This document shows, in pieces, positions 29,520 through 41,300 of a DNA stretch of 64,000 nucleotides (position 1 is the first letter of the stretch; each line of letters opens with the position of its first letter). Below the pieces are notes generated by a model. It searched no databases, had not been told where the DNA came from, and saw only the letters and a list, made by a program, of their open reading frames with translations. Position numbers and translations under genes: made by a program. Location of the stretch: NCBI GenBank assembly GCA_037349105.1, contig JAYJMM010000090.1, positions 732,001-796,000 on the forward strand. Reading direction: 5' to 3'. Origin of the DNA: Limnomonas spitsbergensis (Eukaryota > Chlorophyta > Chlorophyceae > Chlamydomonadales).

Positions 29520-31685
29520 GGATATGACTGCGCAGGACCAGATCCATTTGTTAATTTGTTGCGATCTAAGGTCAGAGACAAAGACGGTTTGATAATCACT
29601 GATTTGCTATACTTGAGTAAGAATGAGCAAAGAAGCCTACGCAACGCGATTAGACATGCTAAGCGGTGTGAGGGTGATAGGGAACTTAGGATGAACCAAG
29701 AGCATAGGGAGGTTTCGGAAAGGAACGCTACTAAAGAAAAAGACGCACAACGCAAAGCTGACCTTGCTTTGCAAGATGAAGAGGAAATGGCTTACTATAA
29801 ATTACATAGTGATTATAACTGGGCATGAGTTGAGTTAGCTGGTACCCCAAAGATTATTATGATCTCTGGTAGTGACGACAATTATAACAATAGAATTCCC
29901 TTTTCTTCAATGGACAATCCTGCTTACAGCCTAAAAAATCTGCAGCCGATTATTCAGCCAGTAAGCTTAACCAATGTGCATACGTTACGAAGAGATCTGG
30001 GCAAACTAGTGAGCATAGCGATTCACTATCAGTCAAACGTGAAGATGGTTATCAAGGAGGAGCACCCGTAATGCATTTCATCGCAAAGAAACTTAGACCA
30101 GATGGTAGTTTCTCACCAAGGTGTGATAGCTCCAATAACTTCTCAGTTACAGGCGAAGGAGACCAAGCAGCGGGATTCGAGCACATCACTCCGAAAGAGG
30201 GATATGTCCAAAGTCAAGTTCAGAAAATGAATACTGCGAATAATACTGGGTATAAGTCAGCAGTCAGTGTGTTCAGCAAAACGCCACCACCACCGGTACA
30301 AACTCCAATCAGTGGTCAACCAATTAATCAGGACACTGTTGTGGTAGGTCGAGGGGTAAAACAAGAACAGCCAGACGTTCCCCAGCGGTATTCTAGAAGA
30401 AAAAGAAAAGTTTCATTCCAGGGAAAACGAAGCTCTAAGATATCAAATAGAACAGCTTCGGATTCAGAATGATCACTATGCTAAAGCGGCACGTGACAGT
30501 GCACCTGAGTTATCTTTTGCAGTCCCAAATACTGGGATCAAAGATGAATACTTTGCCTCTGGTCAACGGAACGGTCCCTCTACCAATGCCTCTCACTCCT
30601 AAAAAAAGGAAGTTAAAAGTGAGCCAACCCAAGAAACCAGTGACTTACGAAAATGTGCAAACTCCAAAGTAGTAGTACCTTGCAAAGATGAGGTAGCGGG
30701 AGTTGAGACTGTCATGCAAATCCATGCAGACATGACTCCTACCATCATGGCGCTTGAGGGAGTGGGAGTTGAGACAGCCATGCATGATCCTGTGTACGCG
30801 CCTCACAATGTTCTGACACATAGAGAGCTTGAAGGTGTGCCAGCCAATCATTCTGAGATGGCTTGCTCGTGGTCAAGACCTGAGCTGATCAGTAAGCTTG
30901 AGAGGACTAGGCTAGAGTTCGCACACTCACAGACTAAGGGTTACTATATGCTTCTTCGTCAAGAGGAGCACATTCTCAAGGCTCTCATAGAGATTCCGGA
31001 CCAAATTAGGGTGAGAAGCAATGAACTTGCATTCTTCTGGTTAAATGAATTAATGGCAGTCCACGAGTTCCTGGACGATTGCTTAAATAGTTCTTTGTTT
31101 ATAGCCATGCACAGCAATGAGGAGCTGCCTCCCGCCATTAATCCGCATGAGCAATGGCAAAGTGAAATTGCCACGCACTGTCATGTAGAGCTGCCTTCCT
31201 CTCGCATGGCGCACGAGGTGATATACTCAGAAACTCTCTTGTCCACACATCCCCCAACGCATGGCATTATCAATGTGTGCTCCTCCAAAGCCAAGCCCAT
31301 GCAGGAAACTGATTTTGTCGAGAAGTACGAGACCACACAAACTGGAGAGGGCAACAGCATGCCACGTTCCTCTGGGCCCATCATGATTGGCAACGCCCCA
31401 CGAATTTGGTCATTCATGGCTTCAAAGGTGAAGGGTTTGTTTGGGACAGGCCTAGACAAACACACTGATGTTCCTAAGATTCAAGACAGAGACACCCGTC
31501 CCCATGAAGACCCAGGTGGAAGTATGCAACCTACGGGGTATAGAGCTGAGACTTCCTTCGACAGTTACCCAGTCAGTAAAGAGCGTGTCATTGAAACAGA
31601 AGAGCTCAGTGAGATTTCCTCAGGCCTAGAGACTCCGGTGCGCATGGTGCATGAGGTACACCGATGTCAATTCACATCTGGCTAA
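29520..31685 (+). CDS. gag-like frames of the split-repeat element
   Basis: A run of plus-strand frames: about 29520-29828 (Lys/Glu-rich, LRNAIRHAKRCEGDREL), 29859-30071, 30071-30472, 30469-30672 (with the nuclear-signal-like PKKRKLKV) and, after an A7 tract at 30601-30607, a long frame to 31685. The last contains about 340 codons with a helical middle part (LISKLERTRLEFAHSQTKG). Neighbouring frames overlap as TAATG (30069-30073) and ATGA (30469-30472). No zinc knuckle or known domain is recognised. Either one gag gene broken by frameshifts or several coupled frames; the start codon is not certain. Confidence 0.5.
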
Positions 31686-31689
31686 GCTC

Positions 31690-34600
31690 CGACTTCGCAA
31701 TGCTCTGTGCGGATGAAAGTGTGATCTGGTTCGGATCACGCTCTGCATGGTCCACATTTTCAACCGACTTGTTTCGGTGCTTGGATCGATGGGGCACTGG
31801 CGACTGAATAGGCGTGACAGGATTTTTAATTTCAAATGGAGGTTTGCTTTGCTCAAAGCACAAATTAGAAGCCATTGGAACATGTCTTTTAGGCCCCCAT
31901 GAATCCATCATAAAATTCCCACTCGGTGAATTGACACCACTGCAAGATGCTTGACCACTTCGAGACGCTTGCTCCCTTACTTCCTACCCAAAGCCAGGGT
32001 GTACACCTTCTTCGTGCGGCCCTGGATGAATCAGCGGTTAAGGGGTTCCACAGCCCCCACCTTCGGTAGCGTGGCAACGCATGGTGATGTTCGGTTGACC
32101 AGTCCTTGGTCATTGTCAGGTTGTTAATTTCTTTTGTTTCCTTCTTGCATGGTGACCCATGCAATGAAAGTAGCACTGCCCGTTATAGCAGTTGGCTGGT
32201 GCCTCTAGATGCTACTTATAATGCCGCTGTTGTTCTTGCCTTCTCGTCTTTGATTGACTCTCTAAGAGATATGTCCGATGTGTATTGCAATCTGCTATGA
32301 TGTACATCCTGTTGATACGAACAACGTGTTCATACCTGCTGGTTACTACATGCTTGTTCACACTGGTGGTACGCCCCTGAATGTTCACGCATATAAAATA
32401 TTGCATCATCTGGTGGTACACACCTGCTCTACTTGCGTGTTCACACCTAGTTGTACGTACTCCCGGTTCACATTTGGTTGAGGACCATAAAGGTTACAAC
32501 TACCGTTATGTGTTGTTTCTTTTAGTAGACATATGCACAAACACTAACTCCTAATTCCTGATAGGACTGTTACAAATGCAGTCTCATGCATGACTGTTAA
32601 GCATGCCTATTGTCCAGCTCAGAGCTGGTTTATGGTCACAGCTCAGAGCTGGGGGGGGATGTCTGTACATATGCATGCTTTATTTCATGCTCTTTGCTTA
32701 AAACTCTTCCCTACCTATGGTTTCTCCCATGTGCAGAATGGTCCAGTGAGGAATCAACAACCGAATGCAGTCACACCGCAGCGCACACCGTATTGGGCAA
32801 GCTTCTGCATACTACTCCGCGCCTGCACATTACTACTTCAGACTCCTCAAAACCGGTGTAGTTAACCCTCGTTGGCTACAGGGCCCTCAGGTGGGGGTTC
32901 CAGCACGGCTACAGGGCTCCCTGGTGGGGGTTCCAGCATGGCTACATGGCCCCCAGGTGGGGGTTCCAGCACGGCTACAAGGGCCCCTGGTGGGGGTTCC
33001 AGCATGGCTACAGGGCCCCCAGGTGGGGGTTCCAGCACGGCTACAGGGCTCCCTGGTGGGGGTTCCAGCATGGCTACAGGGCCCCCAAGTGGGGGTTCCA
33101 GCACGGCTACAGGGCCCCCTGGTGGGGGTTCAATATCTCGCAGTTCTCTAGTCAGATTCATGCAGCTTAGGCAGAAGCTGCAGAATTGTCTAAGGCAGAC
33201 ATTCAAACGTGTTAATGAGGAACATGGTGTTGACATTAATGCAAAGGGTGGAGGGTGCAATTTATCGCGATGTTGCACCCAAAATTGCTGTTGCACCCAC
33301 AATTATTGCTGCACCCAACCATCATAAATTAACCTTGATTCCGGTACCACTGAGAATGGGGGCAAGGGATAGGCAACCCGTTCGTTTAATGTGCTGTCCT
33401 CTTTGTCCTCATGTCCTATTGCTTTGTGCTGACTTGATCTTGCATACAGCTCAAACATTAGTTGCTGCGTTGATATATGTAGTAGTGTTAAGCACCAGTG
33501 CGTAACTGCGGTACCTACATAAAACGCTATATCTAAAAATAAATTAGATATGGACCTGCCTTGGAGTGATATGTGTACTGTGTAACTGTACATACGGGTA
33601 ATGGTGATAATTTGAGTCATGCTCGCCACTCTGACCTTGAGACTCCAGTGATAATTCCAAATGCGGGGGGGGAAATGCCACTGCCATGTGCTAAAATTAC
33701 CTAGTCAGTGAAATTATGGCTTAATTACGGCCAGAAATCATAGATCCTGCCTGGTAACCATTTTATGGTTGGAAGAAGCTATGTTCGTTGTTTAGCATTG
33801 TGATACGCCGCTCTATTCTAAAACTGCGGCCTAGATCTTACCTCTATTGACAGCTAGGTGCTGAAGGACTGCTTGTACTCTGCTGCCATACCTGTTGGGG
33901 TCATAATGTCAGGCCCAGTGTGGTCAGACTACTACCGGTGCCGCCGCAAGGATGGGATACCCAGAGATGGGACAGTTTTAACCCATGACCTGCTTCCCAT
34001 TCTGCATGTCTGATCATCATGATGATCTGAGAATTTAAACTTCTGTTCGATTGTGATTTACACCTTGTGTCAATCATAATCCTATGAGTATAGATCAATT
34101 AATTGTATAAATCAATTAATTTTACTGTGACACAGGTTTGGTTTTTAGTCCACACTTTTAAATGTGTCCACACTTATGCATGTTCCTGTTGAATTTGGCT
34201 ATGTTGAGTACCTTGCTGCATTATGTACCCAAATTAAAGCTTTCTTACTGTAGTTGCTTTCGCCCGCAAGATCGGCTGTGGAGGATGTTACCTTGAAGAC
34301 AAGGCCCCAGCGCAACGGCGCCTGGGGACCGCAGCCCCATCCGGAATCAGTCCAAGGTCCTCGCCAATTACGGAGCAGGATGAAAATAGCATCAGCCACT
34401 GCCCTGGGATTTTTCTGGCAAATCTTGAAACGTTTCTCCAGAGCTGGCTTCATTTGTGGAAGGTTCCTCAACTAGAACTGATTGGCTTTTGCATTTAGAA
34501 CTCTAGTTACCATATGCAATTAACAATTGATGTCAATTTGAAGATTTTGTGTGCATCCCACGCACGGCTGTTGTGCGTTTAGCTTTTAGCGTTTGTTTTG

Positions 34601-34889
34601 ACTTCAACTTGCGACAGTTATTTTTGGCTAAAGACAGTCTCAAGGCTTTCATCAGTAATGTGCTGATCTGTTTCTGCAGTGACCTTGAATCAAGGTTAAA
34701 TATATTGTTATTCAGCTGATTTTCTTCTCAAAAGTTCTATGATTGAACTAAGTAAAATTCGTAACCTTAATGAAGGTTAAGCTGTAGTCTTTTAAGAATT
34801 TCCCCTCAGGATTTTTCACCCTTTTTGACAATCCTCTATAAGTGTCTCCTTCGTCTCTTATTTCGGACTGGGGGGGGGAGTGAAAGGGT
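31690..34889. other. internal non-coding part of the split-repeat element
   Basis: No long frame resembling RT, RNase H or recombinase was seen on either strand. 32866-33135 is a 33-bp array (GGCTACAGGGCCCCCTGGTG plus GGGGTTCCAGCAC). It keeps a frame with an 11-residue Gly/Pro/Ser/Thr repeat, followed by a helical tail (FMQLRQKLQNCLRQTFKRV) to about 33327. This could be a small real protein part but is unproven. Confidence 0.5.
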
Positions 34890-34962
34890 GTCTTTGATAC
34901 TTGCTTTATTTGTTTCCTGTACTTGCGCAGTCATTTACTAGGCGCAGCGCTTAGCCCCGACA
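34890..34962 (+). repeat. B1 copy of the split direct repeat
   Basis: 73 bp, from GTCTTTGATACTTGCTTTAT to CTTAGCCCCGACA. One base (G) separates it from A2; the junction GACAGCTGTC is a perfect palindrome. Confidence 0.9.
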
Positions 34963-34963
34963 G

Positions 34964-35760
34964 CTGTCATGCTGATGTAGCGCACCGTGCGTATTACTGA
35001 ATTATCAGTTCCTTGTAAAGATTCCTGTAGTCGAACCCTGTATACAGTGCTGTTGTTGCAGTTACACTTGTGTGTATTCTATCTCTGTTGTACAAGAGAA
35101 CACTTTTTGCTCCTTCTTAGTGGCTGCTGAAGTGTATGCAGCCACTATTTATTTCTTACTTGAAGCCCTGATTTCGTAATCACCCTTTAATCTGAAGTTG
35201 CATAGTCACTCCTCATCGAGCAAGCACAAACACTGCTCACTTTACTTGAGCAAGCACAAACACTGCTCGAGTATCGAACCACCAAACAGAACAAGCACTA
35301 AAACTGTTCGATCCCTTTCAGTCTAAGCAAGCACAAACACTGCTTAGCCTTGAAGGTCTACTCTTGACATTTCGGCCTTTATCAGGCATTCTCCAGCCTC
35401 CCAGCTGGTTTACCACCACCAACTTCATCAACTCTTCATCAACAGCCAGTCCAGAGGCTCCAAGTCGACTCCCTGATAGATCATCAAGCGAGTCTCCCCA
35501 TCTGAAGATCGCCTACAAGCGACTTCCCACTGAAGATCATCGTACCCTGTCATCAGTGTACTACATCTTCAACTGCTGCTACAGTCACCAGGTCCACCCA
35601 TTAGGCAATATTGTCAACAGTAGAGAATAGTCAGGTATGTAGTCCAGGGGATACTTATCTTAAATACATCGACTGATTCCTAGGTTTACAGCTGGGAATT
35701 CGAGTCTCAACAGCCGTGATCATGAATCTGTCATATTCCTGAAGTCACAGCACTTTTCTA
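34964..35760 (+). repeat. A2 copy of the split direct repeat
   Basis: Same sequence as A1 with a ~32-bp insertion near 35427-35460 and scattered substitutions, so the two copies are not identical and the insertion is not brand new. Confidence 0.9.
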
Positions 35761-35772
35761 TGGCGCAACGGC

Positions 35773-35845
35773 GTCTTTGATACTTGCTTTATTTGTTTCC
35801 TGTACTTGCGCAGTCATTTACTAGGCGCAGCGCTTAGCCCCGACA
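35773..35845 (+). repeat. B2 copy of the split direct repeat
   Basis: Identical to B1 over all 73 bases. After it the CTGCCACC-type flanking repeat resumes, so this is the right end of the element. Confidence 0.9.
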
Positions 35846-36280
35846 CTCCTACCACATCTGCCACCTCTTGAAGAGTGACCCCACTGTCACCTACTGTCAC
35901 ATTCAGGAGTGTTGGGGTGTGCAAGTGACAGGATCTTGACTGCATGCTAGAGTGTGTAGCTAGCTGAGAATGTTTAGGAATAATTGGGGGGGGTAGCTTA
36001 GAATATTCAGGAGTGATGTGGAACAAAATAGTGTTTTCTTCCCAAATTTTAACTCTCCATTACTTCCTAAACAATCCCCCCATCAATGGTTCCCGTCAGT
36101 TCCCTGCTCATATACATTATTTACCTGAATTGTGGTGCTGAACAGGGGTGCTGAATTTCATCCCCTTCTCCCCTCCATGTGGCATTTGACTGGTGTGGGG
36201 CTTGGACCATTTAGAGGGGTGGGGAGCTTTTGGATTGCACTCCCGGTATGGCAGATCTCGACACTAAATTTGCATGGACG
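35846..36280. other. no gene seen
   Basis: Resumes the simple repeat around the insertion, then AT-rich unique sequence with no supported frame. Confidence 0.5.
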
Positions 36281-36282
36281 AT

Positions 36283-37240
36283 ATGTGACTTTTCAGAGGG
36301 CAGGCGCAGGTGCGGATCGGGTCACCTGGACCCCATGCAAACACCCTCGCCAATGTTGAAGGATTTCAAAATATTTGTCACAAATCTATCGCTGGCTAAG
36401 TGCGTGTTTTTAATGATGCGTTTCGAATTGCGCATAGAGAAGCGAAGCTGCAGCTGTCGGCCTGTCGCGTGATACCAGGAGACAGCGTGACGACACCTTA
36501 CGTCATCCGCTGTGAGATCCAGTCTTGGTAGCTGAGTTTCTCATTTCTGCAACTCGGCCTTTGAGGTCTGACAGGAATAACCTTTATAAATACAGCCGGT
36601 TGATTTGCGCTGTGGCGCATAAATTTTCCGGGACGTTCCAGAAACATCGGGCTGACGGACGGACGGACGGACGGACGGACGGACGGACGGACGGACGGAC
36701 GGACGGACGGATACGGGGTGACTCTGGGGGCTTCGCCCCCGCGACCTTCGGGGGGGCAAAGTCCCCAGGGGGGGCTCTGCCGAAAAACGGCAGAGCAGTC
36801 GGGTATGTGACTTTTCAAGGGGCAGGCGCAGGTGCGGACGGGGTCACCTGGACCCCATGCGACCCCCCTCGCCATGTTGTAGGATTTTAAAATATGTGTC
36901 ACAACTCTATCGCTTGCTAAGTGAGTGTTGTTAATAATGCGTATCTAATTGCGTATAGAGAAGCGAAGTGGCAGCTGTCGCGTGACACCTTACGTCATCC
37001 GCTGTGACATCCAGCCTTGGTAGCTGAGTTTCTCATTTCTGCACCTCGGCCTTTGAGGTCTGACAAGAATAACCATTATAAATACATTTGGTTGATTTGC
37101 GCTGTAGCGCGTAAATTTTCCGGGACGTTCCAGAAACATCGAGCTGATGGACTGACTAACTGACTGACTGACTGACGGATACGGGGTGACTCTTGGGGCT
37201 TCGCCCCCGCGACCTTCGGCCGTCCGGGGGGGCTCTGCCG
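36283..37240. repeat. ~520-bp tandem duplication with tetranucleotide tracts
   Basis: The segment starting TATGTGACTTTTCAGAGGGC at 36283 recurs at 36805, and the following TTTCCGGGACGTTCCAGAAA block occurs at 36625 and 37115. In the first copy a GACG microsatellite (about 36652-36713) follows; in the second, a diverged GACT tract. Next comes a string of small hairpins (GGGGGCTTCGCCCCC, CTCTGCC...GGCAGAG). Probably a terminal part of an unidentified mobile element. Confidence 0.75.
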
Positions 37241-37342
37241 GAAATCATGTCCCACATGCACCCTGGTAGTGCTGATGGGAGCTGCCAACCACCTTGGAGG
37301 AACCCCGCCCACCCACCCGCAAGTGTGATGTGTTGATCTCGG

Positions 37343-37666
37343 GTGGCTTCGCGGTTCTTGTGCCGCACTAGCGCACCTTCTCATGATTTCTCCTCTCACA
37401 GATGCTTTGGTAGTATTATTCTACTACTCTGCTACTGCTCTGCGACGATGACACGCTGTTGGGCAAGCAACATCACTTCGGGACAGATCGACAAGGCAAT
37501 GAAAGGAGTGCCGGAGTGCATCACTTATATCGAGAAATACTTGAGGATCACAGCGGCGGGGTATGAACGCAAGACCCGAAAAGACAAGGACCGACTCCTC
37601 GTCGGCAAATCCGAGACAGGCCAAGGCGACGACGACGCCGTGCTGTATCCCAGCATCTCCACCTAG
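37343..37666 (+). CDS. short hypothetical frame
   Basis: A 107-codon frame whose second half (TSGQIDKAMKGVPECITYIE then KTRKDKDRLLVGKSE) has normal protein composition. It directly follows the hairpin-rich repeat and may be part of the same mobile element. Not recognised; it could equally be an exon fragment. Confidence 0.25.
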   Translation: MASRFLCRTSAPSHDFSSHRCFGSIILLLCYCSATMTRCWASNITSGQIDKAMKGVPECITYIEKYLRITAAGYERKTRKDKDRLLVGKSETGQGDDDAVLYPSIST

Positions 37667-38354
37667 TGATTCGAGCAATATGGATGGGTGAGCATGCATC
37701 CATGGCATAAGCAGACCATACTTGCCAGGATCACTGTGGCACTGTGATGCATGGACCTCATCACCATGCACGACACAGCCACATGGCTGCATTCACATGC
37801 GCATGCTTGGGGGGGGATTCGGGGGGCCAGGCTCACTAGTAGAAGCCTGCCTGATAATACAGCGGTGTCACGTCGTTTATCGAAGTTTTGGGACCCTGGG
37901 CCCAGATGAGAGGTGTTACGTCGTTCATCTGCTGTTCTTCAAGGGACTATGACCCACCCCCAAGAGAAACCCACTGCAGTACTTTCAACACTACTAGCAA
38001 GAGATGACTGCCAAAGATGATCGTCTGCCTGAGTCATGCACTTAACACAGCTTCGCAATCTATCAAAACAACATAAAAGGCAGTTCTTGAAAGTACTAAA
38101 GAGGGTAGTGACCTGACATGAAGCAGTGGGACCAGTACACAAATCACAGACAAGCCCTCATAAACCAACTTCATTGAGGCCCCTCTGCCATTCCCAACTA
38201 GAATATTTGGAGAGAAGGTTTGGAGCCGCTGACCCAACATGACCCCCTCTGTCCGCTCGCAGTACGTTCGTACAACAGCTGTAGTACAGAAGCAGTACTG
38301 CGGCGTTCCTAGACAACACGGTCCCCATCGCTTGGCACAGGCCTCTCAATGGCC
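37667..38354. other. 3' flank of the UBAP2L-like gene
   Basis: No supported gene. The 3' UTR of the minus-strand UBAP2L-like gene should lie here. Confidence 0.4.
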
Positions 38355-41300
38355 TTAGTGGCCGCCCTGGTACTGCTGCTGCTGATTGTACTGCTGCGGC
38401 TGCTGGCGGTTGTTGTAACCACCCCCGCTGTAACCTCCCTTGGGCCCTGCTGGGTTGTACCCGGCCTGCTGGTACACGTTTTGGTTGGGGTAGTTCTGGT
38501 TGTTGCCGTAGCGCGAGTGGGAGGGCTGGTAGTTCCCGCCCGCCGCCTGCACAGGGTAGTGAGAGGAGAGGGGGTCAGCGAGCGGCTGCTATGACTTTGA
38601 GGGCTTAAGGTTTACGGGTTGGGATTTTAGTGTGACCTGAAACCTCAAGGGAAGCCTAAACTAGCCTGCACAGCGCAGTGGGAGGAGAGGGGGTCAAGGG
38701 TTCAACCCATTATCCCAAAGACCCACACTTATCCACACCTGTTGCGCTCCGTACATGCCTCCCGCCATGGACGCGTCCCCCTTGTCCACGCCCTTGGGCA
38801 TGCCACTGTAACTCCCGGCAGTTCCAGCGGCTCCGGGCACTGCACCGGACATGTCTTCATAACCTAGGGAGGGGCGGGAAAAGCAAAACTGTTTCAAACT
38901 GGATGCCACATGGCCAATGTAGTCTCTGACTCTCAAAATTTCCGGCCTCTGCACAGAGGACAGGTCTTCATAAGCGGGGAGGCAAGGAGAGAAACTGCTG
39001 AACAACAATTCCGTAAGCAGGACAGGGAAGCAGAGAGAACCGATCCTAACATATTCGGAAGGTGCCCCACGTAAGCTGGAGAGGGGAGGCAAGAAAACTG
39101 CTTAACAACACTGTCCACTCACCAGCCAAGCCGTATGAGTTGTTGTATCCCCCTTGTGCGCCCTGAGCACCTGACACCTGCGCAACAAGGGGTCAAAGGA
39201 GCATCGGTTTCGGGTGTTCATCAGCTGAACCGCAACTTGCAACACCTCCAAGCCGCAACACCCCCAAACCGCAACATCTCCAAACAGCAACGCACACATC
39301 ACTTTCAACCGCAACACCACCCAGCGCCTCTCGCACCTGCGCCTGCTGCGGCTGGGACTGGGCGGGATTGTTGTACTGCGAGTAGCCGCCAGCTCGCGGA
39401 CCCTGCTGTTGCTGCTGCTGCTGCTGGTGAGGCAGCGCAGAGTAGGACTGGGCGCCCGCGTTTGGTGTATAGGTTGAGGCGCCGGGGGGGTAGCTGACTC
39501 CACCCTGGGTAGAAAGCAGGGGGGTAAAAAAGGGGGTTCGGGTTTCAGGGTTTGCTGGTTTAGGCTGAGGTACCAGGGGGGTAGCTGACTCCACCCTGGA
39601 TGGAAACAGGGGGGTAAAAATGGGGGTTCAGGTTTCAGGGTTTGCGGGTTTAGGCTGAGGTACCAGGGGGGTAGCTGACTCCACCCTGGGGGGAAACAGG
39701 GGGGTAAAAAAGGGGGTTCAGGTTTCAGGGTTTGCTGGTTTAGGCTGAGGTACCAGGGGGGTGGATGACTCCACCCTGGGGGGAAACAGGGGGTAAAAAT
39801 GGGGTTCAGGTTTCAGGGTTTGCGGGTTTAGGCTGAGGTACCAGGGAGGTAGCCGACTCCACCCTGGGGGAAACAGGGTGGTACAAATGGGGGCTCAGGT
39901 TTCAGGGTTTGCTGGTTTAGGCTGAGGTACCAAGGGGGTGGATGACTCCACCCTGGGGGGAAACAGGGGGGTACAAATGGGGGTTCAGGTTTCAGGGTTT
40001 GCGGGTTTAGGCTGAGGTACCAAGGGGGTAGCTGACTCCACCCTGGGGGGAAACAGGGGGGTACAAATGGGAGTTCAGGTTTCAGGGTTTGCGGGTGTAG
40101 GCTGAGGTACCAAGGGGGTAGCTGACTCCACCCTGGGGGAAAACAGGGGGGTACAAATGGTAGTTCAGGTTTCAGGGTTTGCGGGTGTAGGCTGAGGTAC
40201 CAAGGGGGTAGCTGACTCCACCCTGGGGAGAAACAGGGGGTACAAATGGGAGTTCAGGTTTCAGGGTTTGCGGGTGTAGGCTGAGGTACCAAGGGGGTAG
40301 CTGACTCCACCCTGGGGGAAAACAGGGGGGTACAAATGGGAGTTCAGGTTTCAGGGTTTGCGGGTGTAGGCTGAGGTGCGGGGGAGGGGGCAGCTGACTT
40401 CTCCAACCTATGAGAGACACGGGGGTACAAACGTCCAGGGTTCAGGGTCCAGGCATTCAGTGCTGCAGTATCTGAAGTCAGCAACAGCTGTGCATCCTGC
40501 AGCTGCGACGCTGTCTCGAGAATGCCCGCCTGCCTGCTCCCACACCCCTAATTCCCGCCATGCCTGCGGTCGTCTTGCCTCAATGTCCTCCCCTCATTCC
40601 CGCCATGCCTGCGGTCGTGTTTTGCCTTAACACCCCCCCCCAAAAGCCCTCAGCCTTCCCCTCCCTCCACCCCCTCTGCATTGTCCGCCTAGTCCCACTA
40701 CCCCTACAGCCCATTTTGTTCCACACACACCCTGACCGCCCCCAGTTACAGATGCTGTCGCTCCCAAACCCTCAGCCCTGCCTCAACACGTCCCCGTGGC
40801 CGCACTGCCAGACAAGCTGCAAAACGCGGGCCTTCAACCCTTAACCCTAAACCAACCCAGGGGGGCGCCTGCTTAAGGTCCTCACAAAACATGTTATTTT
40901 TGTTTTATAGCATTATAAAAACAATTAAAAATCTGGTGCCGGTAGTAACATGTGTAGCGGTCATGTTTTATCAAAAGCCCGCACCATCCCCAGTGCCCCT
41001 GCCATCGCCTCCCATTCCTACACCATGCGCCCTCAGCTGGCACGTCCCTGACAACAAGAACAGACGGGGCCTCATTGCACCATCATGTCTCAACCAACAA
41101 GAGAGATCTTGCCCAAGTTGGGTGATCACGAGGGCTTTGGGGATTAGGGTGACCCAACCATGCCCGGATCTTAAATCTCGAAAGGGCCTCTAATGGGGTC
41201 CTGTAGATGCGCTCTGCCTTCCCTCCAGTGATGCACATTTCATATATAGGGATTAATTAAAATTTCGCCCATGTGTGAAATAGTGTGGAAATGAGTGGAA

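Larger units (their letters stand above)
28486..35845 (+). mobile_element. retroelement-like unit with split direct repeats (A1-internal-B1-A2-B2)
   Basis: A1 28486-29255, internal 29256-34889, B1 34890-34962, A2 34964-35760, B2 35773-35845. B1 and B2 are identical over 73 bp. A1 and A2 are highly similar over ~770 bp, apart from a ~32-bp insertion in A2 and a few substitutions. This order is the signature of PAT/Ngaro-type DIRS elements and of Chlamydomonas TOC elements, not of ordinary LTR elements. Internal frames at 29.5-31.7 kb look gag-like. I found no reverse transcriptase, RNase H or tyrosine recombinase, so the copy would be non-autonomous. No flanking target duplication is convincing, which also fits recombinase integration. 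Confidence 0.8.

Noticed and set aside
28486..35760. Ordinary LTR retrotransposon with two long LTRs
   Set aside because: The identical 73-bp B repeats before and after A2, and the lack of a target duplication at the A ends, fit split direct repeats better.
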